A stretch of 41,221 nt of DNA, taken from Acidobacteriota bacterium (GTDB lineage: Bacteria > Acidobacteriota > Terriglobia > Terriglobales > Acidobacteriaceae). The stretch is from positions 1 to 41,221 of the forward strand of contig QIAN01000037.1 in the NCBI GenBank assembly GCA_003225005.1, in the 5' to 3' direction. Positions 15,449-23,185 of the stretch are shown one piece after another (positions within the stretch are counted from its first letter, which is position 1; each line of letters begins with the position of its first letter). The notes under the pieces are model-generated. The model searched no databases. It was not told the origin of the DNA and was given only the letters and a program-made list of their open reading frames with translations. The position numbers were made by a program, and so were the translations under genes.

Positions 15449-15889
15449 AGTAGCTATAGCTATGAAGAATCATAGTGCTATGGTACCTAACTCTACTAAC
15501 GAGAAGCCATTGAGATCAATACTGCTGCGCCGCTCGCCGTTGAATGTACCGAAAGGTTGCGTTTTCATGCAACAATCAACCTGTCCATCCTGTGTTTTTT
15601 CTGTCTTGGCCGTTCTGGGCGCTTGCGTTTTGTTGTGCCAGGAACCCGCCTGCAAATCGTGGGAACGAATGTGGGAAACGATCTTGTTTTCGACTGCTCC
15701 TTCCGTGCATCTGGGCTCCCTGCATGCCTGCTAACTCCCTGATTCTGCGTGTCTTGGTAGAGTTTTGAAGTGGCGCCCGAAGGGTGGCGCCGATCCCCTG
15801 ACGGACCTGACGTCGAAGCCGGGCGCGCAAGAGGCGGTGGTAACCGTAGCCATTCCGCCGACATCGGAGTCACTCGACCGCTGAGTTAA
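15449..15889. other. gene-free stretch with possible secreted-protein remnant
   Basis: No intact gene is visible. A perfect palindrome AGCTATAGCT lies just after the preceding stop codon. Between about 15570 and 15740 a plus-strand reading resembles a short hydrophobic leader followed by LQIVGTNVGNDLVFDCS, which might be the start of a lost secreted protein. I see no supporting start or continuation. Confidence 0.35.
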
Positions 15890-16148
15890 TTAAGCACCCT
15901 GCCCTTGCGGGACAATCACTTGCGGACCGTCCAAAACGCCCAGCTCCGCGTAGATCGGTTCTTGCGTCTGGCATCCGGGGCAAACCGTTCTGGCGTTCGG
16001 CAAGAGATTGGCTGCCTCGCAAGATATGCAGCAGCCAGCGAGTGGAGCAGTGGCCGCTCCTGCTGCAGCGCCCCTTGACGACAACAGCGTTCTCCATTTC
16101 CAGCTGAGGCAGGACACGTGAGGATTCACCACGGTCACCCCTCCACAC
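15890..16148 (-). pseudogene. zinc-ribbon-like tail remnant
   Basis: The minus-strand frame ending at 15890 gives APLAGCCISCEAANLLPNAR, TVCPGCQTQEPIYAELGV and a Gly/Gln end. CxxC...CxxC spacing fits a rubredoxin-type zinc ribbon. The part before it is in a broken context: the other frame reads as ENAVVVKGRCSRSGHCSTR, suggesting a further Cys-containing segment with a frame change. It directly follows the beta-propeller remnant on the same strand and could once have been its end, or a separate small gene. Confidence 0.35.
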
Positions 16149-16782
16149 TCCGACGCTCCAAGCCCACGAATCTGTGGAATGTGGCTACACCTTCGAACCA
16201 ACCCGCTACATAAGCGCTGTCTGAAGCCAAGGCAAGGCCGTGCGGAATACGGTTTGGCGAGGCTTCATTCCACTCTCCCCAACCGAAGTTCCCATTCAGG
16301 TCATATTTCACCAGAAACATGTGCCAGCTTCGGGGGCCTGGAACGGTATGGGTTGTCCCGCCAGTAGAGGAGAAAACGGTTTCGCCCTGCGACACTCCTG
16401 CAACGTATAAAACATGTGCATTCGGATCAATCGCAACCGCATGACCGCGGTTGATGGCGACGAACCCAACGGTGCCGGTACGCAGCCAAACCAGCTTATC
16501 CACCGGGCTATACCTTGCGACAAAGACGGTTTCATCACTGCCAGAGACGGTTCTGGGTTGACCGCCCAGAGACTCGAACGAGGCCGGACCCACGAACCAG
16601 CCGGTAACATAAATGTTCGCTCCGGCATCGAACGCGAGGTCGTTGGCGGCATCATCACCGGAGCCACCCGCTTGCAGTACCCAAAGCAGCTGACCGTTGC
16701 ACTCGTACTTGGCAAGAAAAATGTCGCTGCCGCCAGCAGAGGTAAGGGACTTGCCTCCGAAGTCCCACCGTCGCGGCCTCAA
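16135..16782 (-). pseudogene. SBBP-type beta-propeller repeat protein, internal fragment
   Basis: A 215-residue frame made of SBBP (beta-propeller) repeats. Each unit has the pattern F-x-G-x-S-(30 residues)-GG, with DIFLAKYECNGQLLWVLQAG, DLAFDAGANIYVTGWFVGPA, TVFVARYSPVDKLVWLRTG, VLYVAGVSQGETVF and YVAGWFEGVATF. Such proteins are usually large and secreted. There is no signal peptide, and the frame at the 5' side begins within a repeat (FGGKSLTSAGGSD), 55 bases from the palindrome and recombinase remnant at 16837, so the N-terminal part was removed there. The C-terminal side is also broken. Confidence 0.65.
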
Positions 16783-16836
16783 CGTTCAGCACCACATCCA
16801 CGTCCTTCTTTGCCGCGACGCCGGCCTAAAAATGCT

Positions 16837-16856
16837 TTATGCCGAATTCGGCATAA
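16837..16856. other. 20-bp perfect palindrome beside the recombinase remnant
   Basis: TTATGCCGAATTCGGCATAA at 16837-16856 is a perfect 20-base palindrome. It lies exactly where the recombinase coding similarity stops: the next codons read HTFATVML, whereas the residues expected before HTFA (a conserved His-x-Leu-Arg) are missing. Its shape, inverted arms around a short AT core, is that of a site-specific recombinase crossover site. I found no second copy in the window. Confidence 0.6.
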
Positions 16857-17234
16857 TCACACCTTCGCAACTGTGATGCTCCGCCTCGGCGTCGGCCTGC
16901 CCGCTTTCATGCAATTGCTGGGACACAAAGACGTCCGCATGACCCTGCGTTATTACAAGTCACTCAGCAAGACCTGCAATGCGAATTTCACCGCGCCTGC
17001 TTGAAGACGGCGCAACTGCACCTCATACCCGAGCTTCCTCTTCCGCCAACCACAGCCCCGCTGCGCGCCGATCTACCCGCCATTCGCGACGCCATCGCCG
17101 CCACCCGTCATCTTCTAGAGATGTTTCGTCTCCAGTTGGAAGATGACAAGGCGCGTCGCAAACTCCGACGACTTACTCAGCGCCTGCTCAACATCCACCA
17201 CGAACTCGATCACCTCACCACTACCGAAAAATGA
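16857..17234 (+). pseudogene. tyrosine recombinase C-terminal remnant (copy 2)
   Basis: The plus strand encodes HTFATVMLRLGVGLPAFMQL, LGHKDVRMTLRY (second His box and catalytic Tyr), then a one-base deletion near 16954 shifts the frame. The correct frame continues [52 protein letters not shown] and ARRKLRRLTQRLLNIHHEL to a stop at 17234. The last about 75 residues are a helical extension also present in copy 1 at 756-1080. The first two thirds of the protein, including the first catalytic Arg, are absent. The gene is cut at the palindrome. Confidence 0.8.
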
Positions 17235-17239
17235 GCGCA

Positions 17240-17990
17240 CATCGGCCAGTCAATAGGCGCTCTTTAGACGTGTGGCTCATTTTCCGTGTTGCCACGCAAT
17301 TTCGCGAGATCATGCATTGTCGTCATTTGCCTTATGTCATTGTGCACGGCACGCAGACTAGCCAAGTTCCGAGTGAGAAAGAGGAGGTGAGCGCCACTAA
17401 TAACGAAAAGATGGAGTCCAAACGTGCAAACCTGGGCCGACTCCCGATCGAGTGGGTAATTGGTCCGTATATTCCGGTTCAGGAGCCTCTCCATCCGTTA
17501 AGCACGGCACAGGGAGGACAGAACTACCTACGGCAGACATTTCTGACGGCAGGCTCCTATGCGGCGAGAATGTTTTCAGCAAGTATTGACCAGGCACGTG
17601 GAGAACCCTACAAATGGGGCGGCGGGACGCGGCGCGGCTGAGTTTGTTGTTCAGAACAGCGTTGTAGCAGTCGGCAATGCTCTACCTAGATACGAACCCC
17701 GATATGACCTCTGCCGCTGCCGTGGCTTATGGCCGCGTACGGAGCACGCCATCTCAAGAAGCTTTGTGGCCTACAACCGGACCGAGCGGGTGCTACGCCC
17801 AAAGATCCCGACATATGCCGGGGGCGTTTGGCGCGGGTATGCTTTACAGGTCCTGGCTGCCACAACGACATGATGTAGGGGGTACCTATAGTGTCTTGTC
17901 GCAGGCAGGCATCGAGGAACAGATGGACGGCTCCCCCCTCATTTTTTGTTCGGGTGTGGTCTGGTCTAGCTCCCTGTGGAAATCAGACTG
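17240..17990 (+). pseudogene. acidobacterial hypothetical protein, multiply frameshifted
   Basis: Three plus-strand frames form one protein: NYLRQTFLTAGSYAARMFSA and QARGEPYKWGGG (to about 17625), then AEFVVQNSVVAVGNAL, RYEPRYDLCRCRGLWPRTEH and AYNRTERVLRPKIPTYAG (to about 17825), then GAFGAGMLYRSWLPQ and YSVLSQAGIEEQ. From memory these blocks belong to a family of exported or membrane proteins in Acidobacteriota with the CRCxGxWPRT signature and no known function. At least two frame changes, near 17630 and 17825, are required, and the C-terminal part is replaced by unrelated sequence near 17930. The gene is dead. Confidence 0.65.
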
Positions 17991-17997
17991 ACCCACT

Positions 17998-18029
17998 ACC
18001 AGAATGTAACCAGAATGCACCAGAATGTA
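17998..18029. repeat. three direct repeats ACCAGAATG at 10-11 bp spacing
   Basis: ACCAGAATG begins at 17998, 18009 and 18019, so the unit recurs at one helical turn. The array lies about 150-180 bases before the dehydrogenase start at 18181. The spacing suggests a cooperative binding site on one face of the DNA, but it could also be a short tandem duplication. Confidence 0.6.
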
Positions 18030-18180
18030 GGGAGGCTTCTATCTCGATGCCAGGACGTGCAACAATGTGAAGCGAGAACGTACTTCCTCGCCGGCGAGAA
18101 AGCATAGCGTTCTTCTGTCTTGGACCTCGCCGATGATATTGTTCCACACGCGCCCCTGCGGGAAGTGGCACACTAAAAGC

Positions 18181-19230
18181 ATGAAAGCGCTGCTCCTTAC
18201 GGATTACAAACACCTCGAGTTAGCCGATTTGCCGAAGCCGGAGCCGGGTCCGGGTGAAGTGCTCATCAGGGTCGCCGCATGCGGCATCTGCGGCAGCGAC
18301 GTGCACGGATACGACGGCTCCTCAGGCCGACGCATTCCGCCAATCGTGATGGGGCATGAGGCCGCAGGCGTCATCGCTGCGGTTGGCTCCGGTGTCAGCG
18401 CGTTCAAGTTGGGCGATCGCGTCACCTTCGATTCAACGGTGTATTGCGGCTGTTGCGACTTCTGCCAGCGCGGAGAGGTCAATCTCTGCGACCAACGTCA
18501 GGTAGTAGGTGTCGCCTGCGGCGAGTACCGGCGCGCTGGAGCCTTTGCTGAGTACATAGCAGTGCCTGAACGAATCCTTTGCCCGCTGCCCGGCTCGATC
18601 TCGTTTGCAGAGGCCGCTATGGTCGAGGCCGTCTCTGTAGCGCTGCATGCAGTGAGAGTCAGCAATCTAAAGGGCGGCGAAACATCCCTGGTGATCGGCG
18701 CGGGCATGATCGGCCTTCTTACCATGCAGTGTGCCCGTGCTGCAGGCTGCAAAAGCGTCTTTATCGCAGATGTCGATGCCACGCGGCTGAATCTGGCCAA
18801 AATTCTCGGAGCCACAGAAGCGCTCCATTTTTCGGGCGGGGAACTCACACGCGAGGTCATGCGGCTGACCGGCGGCGGTGTAGACGTCGCCTTCGAGGCC
18901 GTTGGCCGCAACGAAACGGTCGCCGCCTCTATCGATTGCGTGCGAAAGGGCGGGACTGTGACCCTTATCGGAAATGTCTCTCAGGAGGTAACGCTACCGC
19001 TGCAAAGGGTCGTCACCCGGCAACTGCGCCTTCAAGGAACAGCAGCCTCAGCCGGAGAATACCCGCAAGCTATCGATCTCGTCACCAGTGGAACGATCCA
19101 AGTCAACCCCTTAATTACCGCTGTCGCTCCGCTCGAGGAGGGCTCACAATGGTTTGAGCGGCTTTATGCCCGCGAGCCGAATCTGATGAAGATCGTGCTC
19201 GTGCCGCACGCATACGCTCAGGCTCAATGA
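18181..19230 (+). CDS. zinc-dependent sorbitol/galactitol-type dehydrogenase
   Basis: From the ATG at 18181 the protein has 349 residues, the normal length for medium-chain zinc dehydrogenases; the frame is open to 18067 without similarity. Catalytic zinc ligands Cys37 (GICGSD), His59 and Glu60 (GHE) are present, as are the four structural-zinc Cys residues 89, 92, 95 and 103 (YCGCCDFCQRGEVNLC). The NAD-binding motif is GAGMIG at 173-178. Family members oxidise polyols or sugar acids (sorbitol, galactitol phosphate, L-galactonate, threonine). The next gene starts inside the last codons (ATGA), so dehydrogenase and SDR are one transcriptional and translational unit. With a sugar-acid type MFS carrier converging on the pair, oxidation of an imported polyol or aldonate is the best guess. 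Confidence 0.82.
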   Translation: MKALLLTDYKHLELADLPKPEPGPGEVLIRVAACGICGSDVHGYDGSSGRRIPPIVMGHEAAGVIAAVGSGVSAFKLGDRVTFDSTVYCGCCDFCQRGEVNLCDQRQVVGVACGEYRRAGAFAEYIAVPERILCPLPGSISFAEAAMVEAVSVALHAVRVSNLKGGETSLVIGAGMIGLLTMQCARAAGCKSVFIADVDATRLNLAKILGATEALHFSGGELTREVMRLTGGGVDVAFEAVGRNETVAASIDCVRKGGTVTLIGNVSQEVTLPLQRVVTRQLRLQGTAASAGEYPQAIDLVTSGTIQVNPLITAVAPLEEGSQWFERLYAREPNLMKIVLVPHAYAQAQ

Positions 19231-20027
19231 GCAATTCCGTCTTCGATCTTTCCGGCCAGGTGGCCCTGGTTACCGGAGCCAGCCGCGGCCTCGGCCAATG
19301 CTTCGCGCGTGCCTTAGCGAAAGCAGGAGCCGATCTGATCCTCACTAGCCGCAGGCGCGAAACCCTCGCCGGCTTTGAAGCGGAGATCGGCTCGCTGGGC
19401 CGCCGAACTGTAGCCGTCGGACTCGATGTGCGCGACTCATCTAGTATTCAGCGAATGGCCGCTCAAGCCGAAGCAGCCTTCGGGCAGATTCACATCCTCG
19501 TGAACAACGCAGGCTGCAATGTCCGCAAGCCGGCGCTCGAAATCACCTGGGACGACTGGAACCTTGTGCTCGATACGAATCTGCGCGGCAGCTTCTTCGT
19601 TGCCCAGGCGATCGCACGCGGCATGATCGCCCATCGTTATGGACGCATCATCAATATCGGCTCGGTCACCAGCGTTTTTGGCTATGCGGGTCTCGCTCCT
19701 TATGGAGCGAGCCGCGGCGGCATCCGCCAACTCACCATGAGTCTCGCCGACGATTGGGGTGCGCACGGAGTCACCGTCAACTGCCTCGCTCCTGGCTGGT
19801 TCAAGACCGAGCAGAACCAGGCGCTTTACGAGAACCAAGACTGGGTCGACTATCTCAACGAGCGTATCCCGTTAAAACGTACGGGCCGGCCCGACGATCT
19901 CGATGGAGCCATTGTCTTTCTCGCATCCGAGGCGAGCCGTTACATCACCGGGCAGACACTCCTGATCGATGGAGGTATTTCCACAGGTTCAACCCGCGCC
20001 ACCGTGCCCCCGAAAACAAAGACCTAA
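19227..20027 (+). CDS. SDR oxidoreductase with Arg in place of the catalytic Lys
   Basis: A 266-residue short-chain dehydrogenase similar to gluconate 5-dehydrogenase and related sugar oxidoreductases. TGASRGLG (16-23) is the cofactor loop and NNAG (93-96) the structural motif; Ser146 (NIGS) and Tyr159 are catalytic. The Tyr-x-x-x-Lys motif reads YGASR, so Lys163 is replaced by Arg (codon CGC). ITGQTLLIDGGIS near the C-terminus is typical of the classical subfamily. I recall related acidobacterial proteins with the same YGASRGG sequence, so this may be a property of the subfamily rather than a defect. It overlaps the dehydrogenase gene by four bases and the convergent MFS gene by four bases at its end. 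Confidence 0.82.
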   Translation: MSNSVFDLSGQVALVTGASRGLGQCFARALAKAGADLILTSRRRETLAGFEAEIGSLGRRTVAVGLDVRDSSSIQRMAAQAEAAFGQIHILVNNAGCNVRKPALEITWDDWNLVLDTNLRGSFFVAQAIARGMIAHRYGRIINIGSVTSVFGYAGLAPYGASRGGIRQLTMSLADDWGAHGVTVNCLAPGWFKTEQNQALYENQDWVDYLNERIPLKRTGRPDDLDGAIVFLASEASRYITGQTLLIDGGISTGSTRATVPPKTKT

Positions 20028-21439
20028 GCGAGCGCTGCACTCTCAGCTGCAATCGGACAAATATTGCCTAGGAGAAACAGATAACCGCAGATCCCGAGAA
20101 CGAGATAAGCCCCCGCCACAGCGAACGCCATCGTGAACGAGTGCTGCGCATGCACCAGGTATCCCGTGACAATGGGAGCCGCAATGCCTGAGATCTGATT
20201 CGACAAATTCAGAATCCCACCCACCGTCCCCACGCAACTCCGGGGAGCAATCAACGACGGAATCGACCAGCCTACCGGCGCCGCCGAAGCCAGTCCTCCA
20301 ATCGAAAGACTGATCCAGGCCAGCGCCTGCATTGAGCTGTGCGACAAGCCAGCACCCAGGATCCCAAGCCCCAGCGCGGTGCCACCCACCAATACTGTCA
20401 GCCGCACCCGGTTCGCATTCCAGCCCCGCCGAATCAGCGCATCGACCAGCCAGCCTCCGACGAGTAGGTCGGTTGCCGTTGCGATCAGCCAAGGCACACC
20501 TGTGTATACGAACGAGTGCAATAGGTCGATATGCAGTGATTCCGATAAGTAGCTCGGCAGCCAGGCCAGCAGCAGATAGAACACGTAATTGTAAGAGCCA
20601 AAGCCCAGCGCCAGCCCAATCACCTTTCGCTGCCGCAACAGATAGCCCAGCGAAGCACGCTGCGCCACGATGCCATCTGATGCGCTCTCTCGCTGCGCAC
20701 GGATATATTCAAATTCCGCCGCGCTCAGCGCAGCATCCTCTTCCGGATCGCGGTACATGCGGAGGAAAAGCACGAAATAGAAGAGGCTGATCAACCCGGT
20801 CGCCATAAAGCTCAGCCGCCAACCCACGTGCAGCAGCAGGATGCCAATCAGCGGCACGCCAATCGCGGAAGCAAATTTCGCTGCCGCATCGAACAAACTC
20901 GTGGCAAAACTGCGCTCCTGCGGTGGAAACCAGCATCCGATCGCCTTCGCATTCGCGGGAAACGTCGGCGACTCACCTAGGCCAAGCAACAGGCGAGCCA
21001 CAAAGAAGCCACCGACGCTCGGAGTCATTGCCGCTCCGAAAGTGGCTATACTCCACAGCAGCGTGCTGATGCGCCCCACGCGACGCACCCCGAACTTGTC
21101 GAGCACTACACCGATGGGAAGCTGGCAGAGAGCGTAGGTCCAGTTGTACGCACCGAGCAGGTAGCCGAACGTGATGTCGGAAATTCCGAAGGTCGTGATG
21201 AGCGCCCCGTGGGATACGGAAAGGTTCACTCGGTCGAAGTAATTGACCAGAACCCCCAGCCCCAGCAGCCATGCAATTCGCCACCTGCGTTTGGGAATCG
21301 GGAGCGTTCCAGCGCTCTCCAAAGATGGCAAACTACTCTCGGGCAATAACTCGTCCACTACGCAGCCCTCTGCGCTTAGTGTCTCACCTGACCGAGTATT
21401 GTCGGCCACGCTCCTGCGCCATGCCAGCGCGGCAGACAC
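20024..21439 (-). CDS. MFS transporter, anion:cation symporter (hexuronate-type)
   Basis: Up to 471 residues and 12 predicted transmembrane helices. NYFDRVNLSVSHGAL in helix 1, LLGAYNWTYALCQLPIGVVL in helix 2, GRISTLLWSIATFG and ARLLLGLGESPTFPANAKAI are hallmarks of the ACS family (glucarate, galactonate and hexuronate carriers such as ExuT and GudP). The second half holds the matching SYNYVFYLLLAWLPSYL and APVGWSIPSLIAP. The track start is 21439, but about 55 residues precede helix 1; a GTG at 21358, preceded by GAGG, is a credible alternative. It converges on the dehydrogenase-SDR pair with a four-base overlap. Probable role: proton-driven uptake of a sugar acid for that pair. Confidence 0.84.
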   Translation of the reverse strand: MSAALAWRRSVADNTRSGETLSAEGCVVDELLPESSLPSLESAGTLPIPKRRWRIAWLLGLGVLVNYFDRVNLSVSHGALITTFGISDITFGYLLGAYNWTYALCQLPIGVVLDKFGVRRVGRISTLLWSIATFGAAMTPSVGGFFVARLLLGLGESPTFPANAKAIGCWFPPQERSFATSLFDAAAKFASAIGVPLIGILLLHVGWRLSFMATGLISLFYFVLFLRMYRDPEEDAALSAAEFEYIRAQRESASDGIVAQRASLGYLLRQRKVIGLALGFGSYNYVFYLLLAWLPSYLSESLHIDLLHSFVYTGVPWLIATATDLLVGGWLVDALIRRGWNANRVRLTVLVGGTALGLGILGAGLSHSSMQALAWISLSIGGLASAAPVGWSIPSLIAPRSCVGTVGGILNLSNQISGIAAPIVTGYLVHAQHSFTMAFAVAGAYLVLGICGYLFLLGNICPIAAESAALA

Positions 21440-21786
21440 GGCTTGCCCTGACCCGCTTCAGTGAGGGAAGGGGCGGAGAACTTCAAATTGGAGCTGTTAT
21501 CCGATGCATTTCCTTGCTGGCTCGCTAGATTTCTTTGGGCTCCAGGCACCCACGTTTGCCTGGGTAGCGGCATGAGGAATGTCTGGAGATACTCCTTCAT
21601 GTTGCTAATCACTTCTCTCCTTGGCTGTACCTGAGCCAAACCGCTCGCCTCCGAGGGCTCTTTTCAAATACGCTACTAATTTGGCTCGGGTCCATCGAGG
21701 TTCGGGCTAATGTGTAGAAACTCTTTCTGTGCCTCGGGAGGCTTTGGCTCCGGCGCTCCCGCCATTTTGATTTCGGTCGCATTCTG
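21440..21786. other. gene-free stretch upstream of the MFS gene
   Basis: I find no gene, repeat or clear promoter in this stretch. Open frames on both strands lack recognisable protein character. It presumably carries the MFS gene's control region on the minus strand. Confidence 0.4.
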
Positions 21787-21930
21787 ATGGCGACTCCTGT
21801 CGCGCGCGTAGCCTTCTCGATCTTCGGATTCGCAGAGGAACAAGATCGCATGTATCTGATCATCTCGTCAGTTGTGCTCTTAGTCTTAGTCTTGGCTTAC
21901 AGCCTTATCGGTTCCACCTGGTCTGTATAG
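21787..21930 (+). CDS. possible 47-residue single-helix membrane protein
   Basis: ATG at 21787 opens a frame of 47 residues, with a second in-frame ATG at 21850. The C-terminal part is one strongly hydrophobic helix (MYLIISSVVLLVLVLAYSLI) after an acidic segment (FGFAEEQDR). The start has no clear ribosome binding site. It lies just before the recombinase-rich scar at 21.95 kb and could be either a real small protein or chance. Confidence 0.28.
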   Translation: MATPVARVAFSIFGFAEEQDRMYLIISSVVLLVLVLAYSLIGSTWSV

Positions 21931-21969
21931 CAAACCGAAATTCAGAATCAAGCTAGTCGGAAGTTTGGC

Positions 21970-22185
21970 GTGCTACATTTACGGCAATGCGTTCTGAGAT
22001 AGAACAAGCCGTGCAGCTCCTGCAGCGCGAGGACTGGGAAGATACGATGCAAGAAGTGCTTAGACGAACTCGTACTGTTCCAGAACGCAGCCCTGTGATC
22101 TCGGCCACTTCTTCGCTCCATATCGCGCAGCACCAAAACAGTGCGATATTGTGGCGGCAGGTGCTGAATGGCGTCTCGCAACCGT
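21970..22185 (-). pseudogene. ECF sigma factor region 4 remnant
   Basis: The minus strand encodes DAIQHLPPQYRTVLVLRDME, the start of region 4.2 of an RNA polymerase ECF sigma factor. After a one-base shift near 22118 the reading continues as SEEVAEITGLRSGTVRVRL, the recognition helix. Beyond that a second shift is needed and the sequence soon loses similarity. Region 2 is missing because the upstream side is a tyrosine-recombinase remnant on the same strand. It can no longer direct transcription. Confidence 0.6.
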
Positions 22186-22189
22186 CCCG

Positions 22190-22770
22190 CTTCCTGACTC
22201 CGAATGGTTCATAGGTAATATGCCGCTGTGTGACTCCTCAGGGACGTACATGCGAGCCGTACGGCCGAAGCCTTTTCCCCCCGTCCTCCTGCTGTGCCCA
22301 AGAGAGCCCTGCGTCTGCTTCAAATCGCCCGTGACTTCCTGCATCTGCGATCCGGCTGAATGTCGGAACAGATGGAAGGCATACGACCGCGCAACTTTGC
22401 GCTGAATTCCAGCTTTGTCCATAGCCGGATAGAGCACCCGCTTGCGCAAATCGTCCGGGTCGTAAGAGTGCCCGGCACCATTCGCAAACAAGTAGTCTTT
22501 CGGGCTGCCTACTAACGCGCAGCTCACGATGGCTCTGGAGCATTCGTTTCAATCCACCACACAGGTGTTTGCGCCTTGCCACGCCAGACCGAACGGCGGA
22601 CATAGAACTTCGACTGCTCGACATCCACATCGGACCATTTCAGAGCTAGGGCCTCCCCGATCCGTAGCCCAGTCAGGTACAGGAGGACAATGAGCGCCTT
22701 GAGATTCTGGGGCACGTTGTCCGCCACATCCTTGACTTCAGCCGGAGAGAGAGAGCGGGCTTCTCGGTTC
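22190..22770 (-). pseudogene. tyrosine recombinase remnant of a second type
   Basis: Two frames on the minus strand cover the catalytic domain. The first (about 22760-22524) gives LSPAEVKDVADNVPQNLKAL, LTGLRIGEALALKWSDVDV (catalytic Arg) and SKFYVRRSVWRG. The second (22527 onward) gives DYLFANGAGHSYDPDDLRKR, AFHLFRHSAGSQMQEVTGDL (HxxR box) and QGSLGHSR (second His box). After that the frame breaks before the catalytic Tyr. The N-terminal core-binding domain is missing. Its motifs differ from those of the recombinase remnants at 0.8 and 16.9 kb, so it came from a different element. It ends where a serine-recombinase tail begins on the other strand. Confidence 0.75.
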
Positions 22771-22774
22771 GCTC

Positions 22775-23011
22775 ATTGAGGAGCAGCTTACTGCCCTGGA
22801 ATCAGAGCGTTCCACGATGGGAGAACTTGTCGCCCAGACGCAACGTGAACTGGTGGACCTGCCTGCTGCGTCGAAGAAGAGGGGGCTGAGTCAGCGGCGA
22901 GAACTCTGTGAGATGTTCTTCCCCGATGGTTTGGTGTGGTCGCATTCGATGGGCTTTTTGAACTCACAGAACACGTCGATCATGCAGGATTTACGGCCTC
23001 TTGGCTTGATG
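22775..23011 (+). pseudogene. serine recombinase C-terminal remnant
   Basis: The plus strand encodes IEEQLTALESERSTMGELVA, a helical segment, then SKKRGLSQRRELCEMFFPDG and LVWSHSMGFLNSQN. The order long coiled coil, then RRxLxxxFFPxGLxx, then GFLN is the ending of large serine recombinases (resolvase/invertase family with zinc ribbon). Nothing of the catalytic or zinc domains remains upstream, where the opposite-strand tyrosine recombinase fragment begins. The open frame continues through the tRNA-Glu fragment to 23071, but that part is not protein-like. Confidence 0.6.
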
Positions 23012-23030
23012 ACAGCGATGATGTCAGGTT

Positions 23031-23079
23031 TGGCGTCCCCGGCGGGATTTGAACCCGCGTTTGCGCCGTGAAAGGGCGT
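23031..23079 (-). other. tRNA-Glu(TTC) 3'-half fragment, likely att scar
   Basis: On the minus strand the sequence reads anticodon loop CTTTCAC with part of its stem (GCC/GGC), variable region, T-arm GCGGGTTCAAATCCCGC, acceptor strand GGGGAC, discriminator G and CCA (23033-23031). The 5' half of the tRNA, including a GTCCCC acceptor strand, is not found upstream. As at 2851 the match starts at the anticodon arm, the usual identity block of integrases that target tRNA genes. The fragment lies 20 bases beyond the serine-recombinase remnant. In the usual geometry the element that carried it was on the higher-coordinate side. Confidence 0.75.
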
Positions 23080-23185
23080 GCCATCCGGCTGTAAGTCACT
23101 GAAACTGTGCAACGCGGATGGCTGTCAAAAACGGTTTCGGTAGGCGGCAGCGCTCGCGCGAAAGGGAATCTTCTTTCCCGTTACT

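Noticed and set aside
16414..16840. The first part of the plus-strand frame that ends in the recombinase remnant
   Set aside because: It is antisense to the SBBP repeats; only the part after the palindrome resembles a recombinase.
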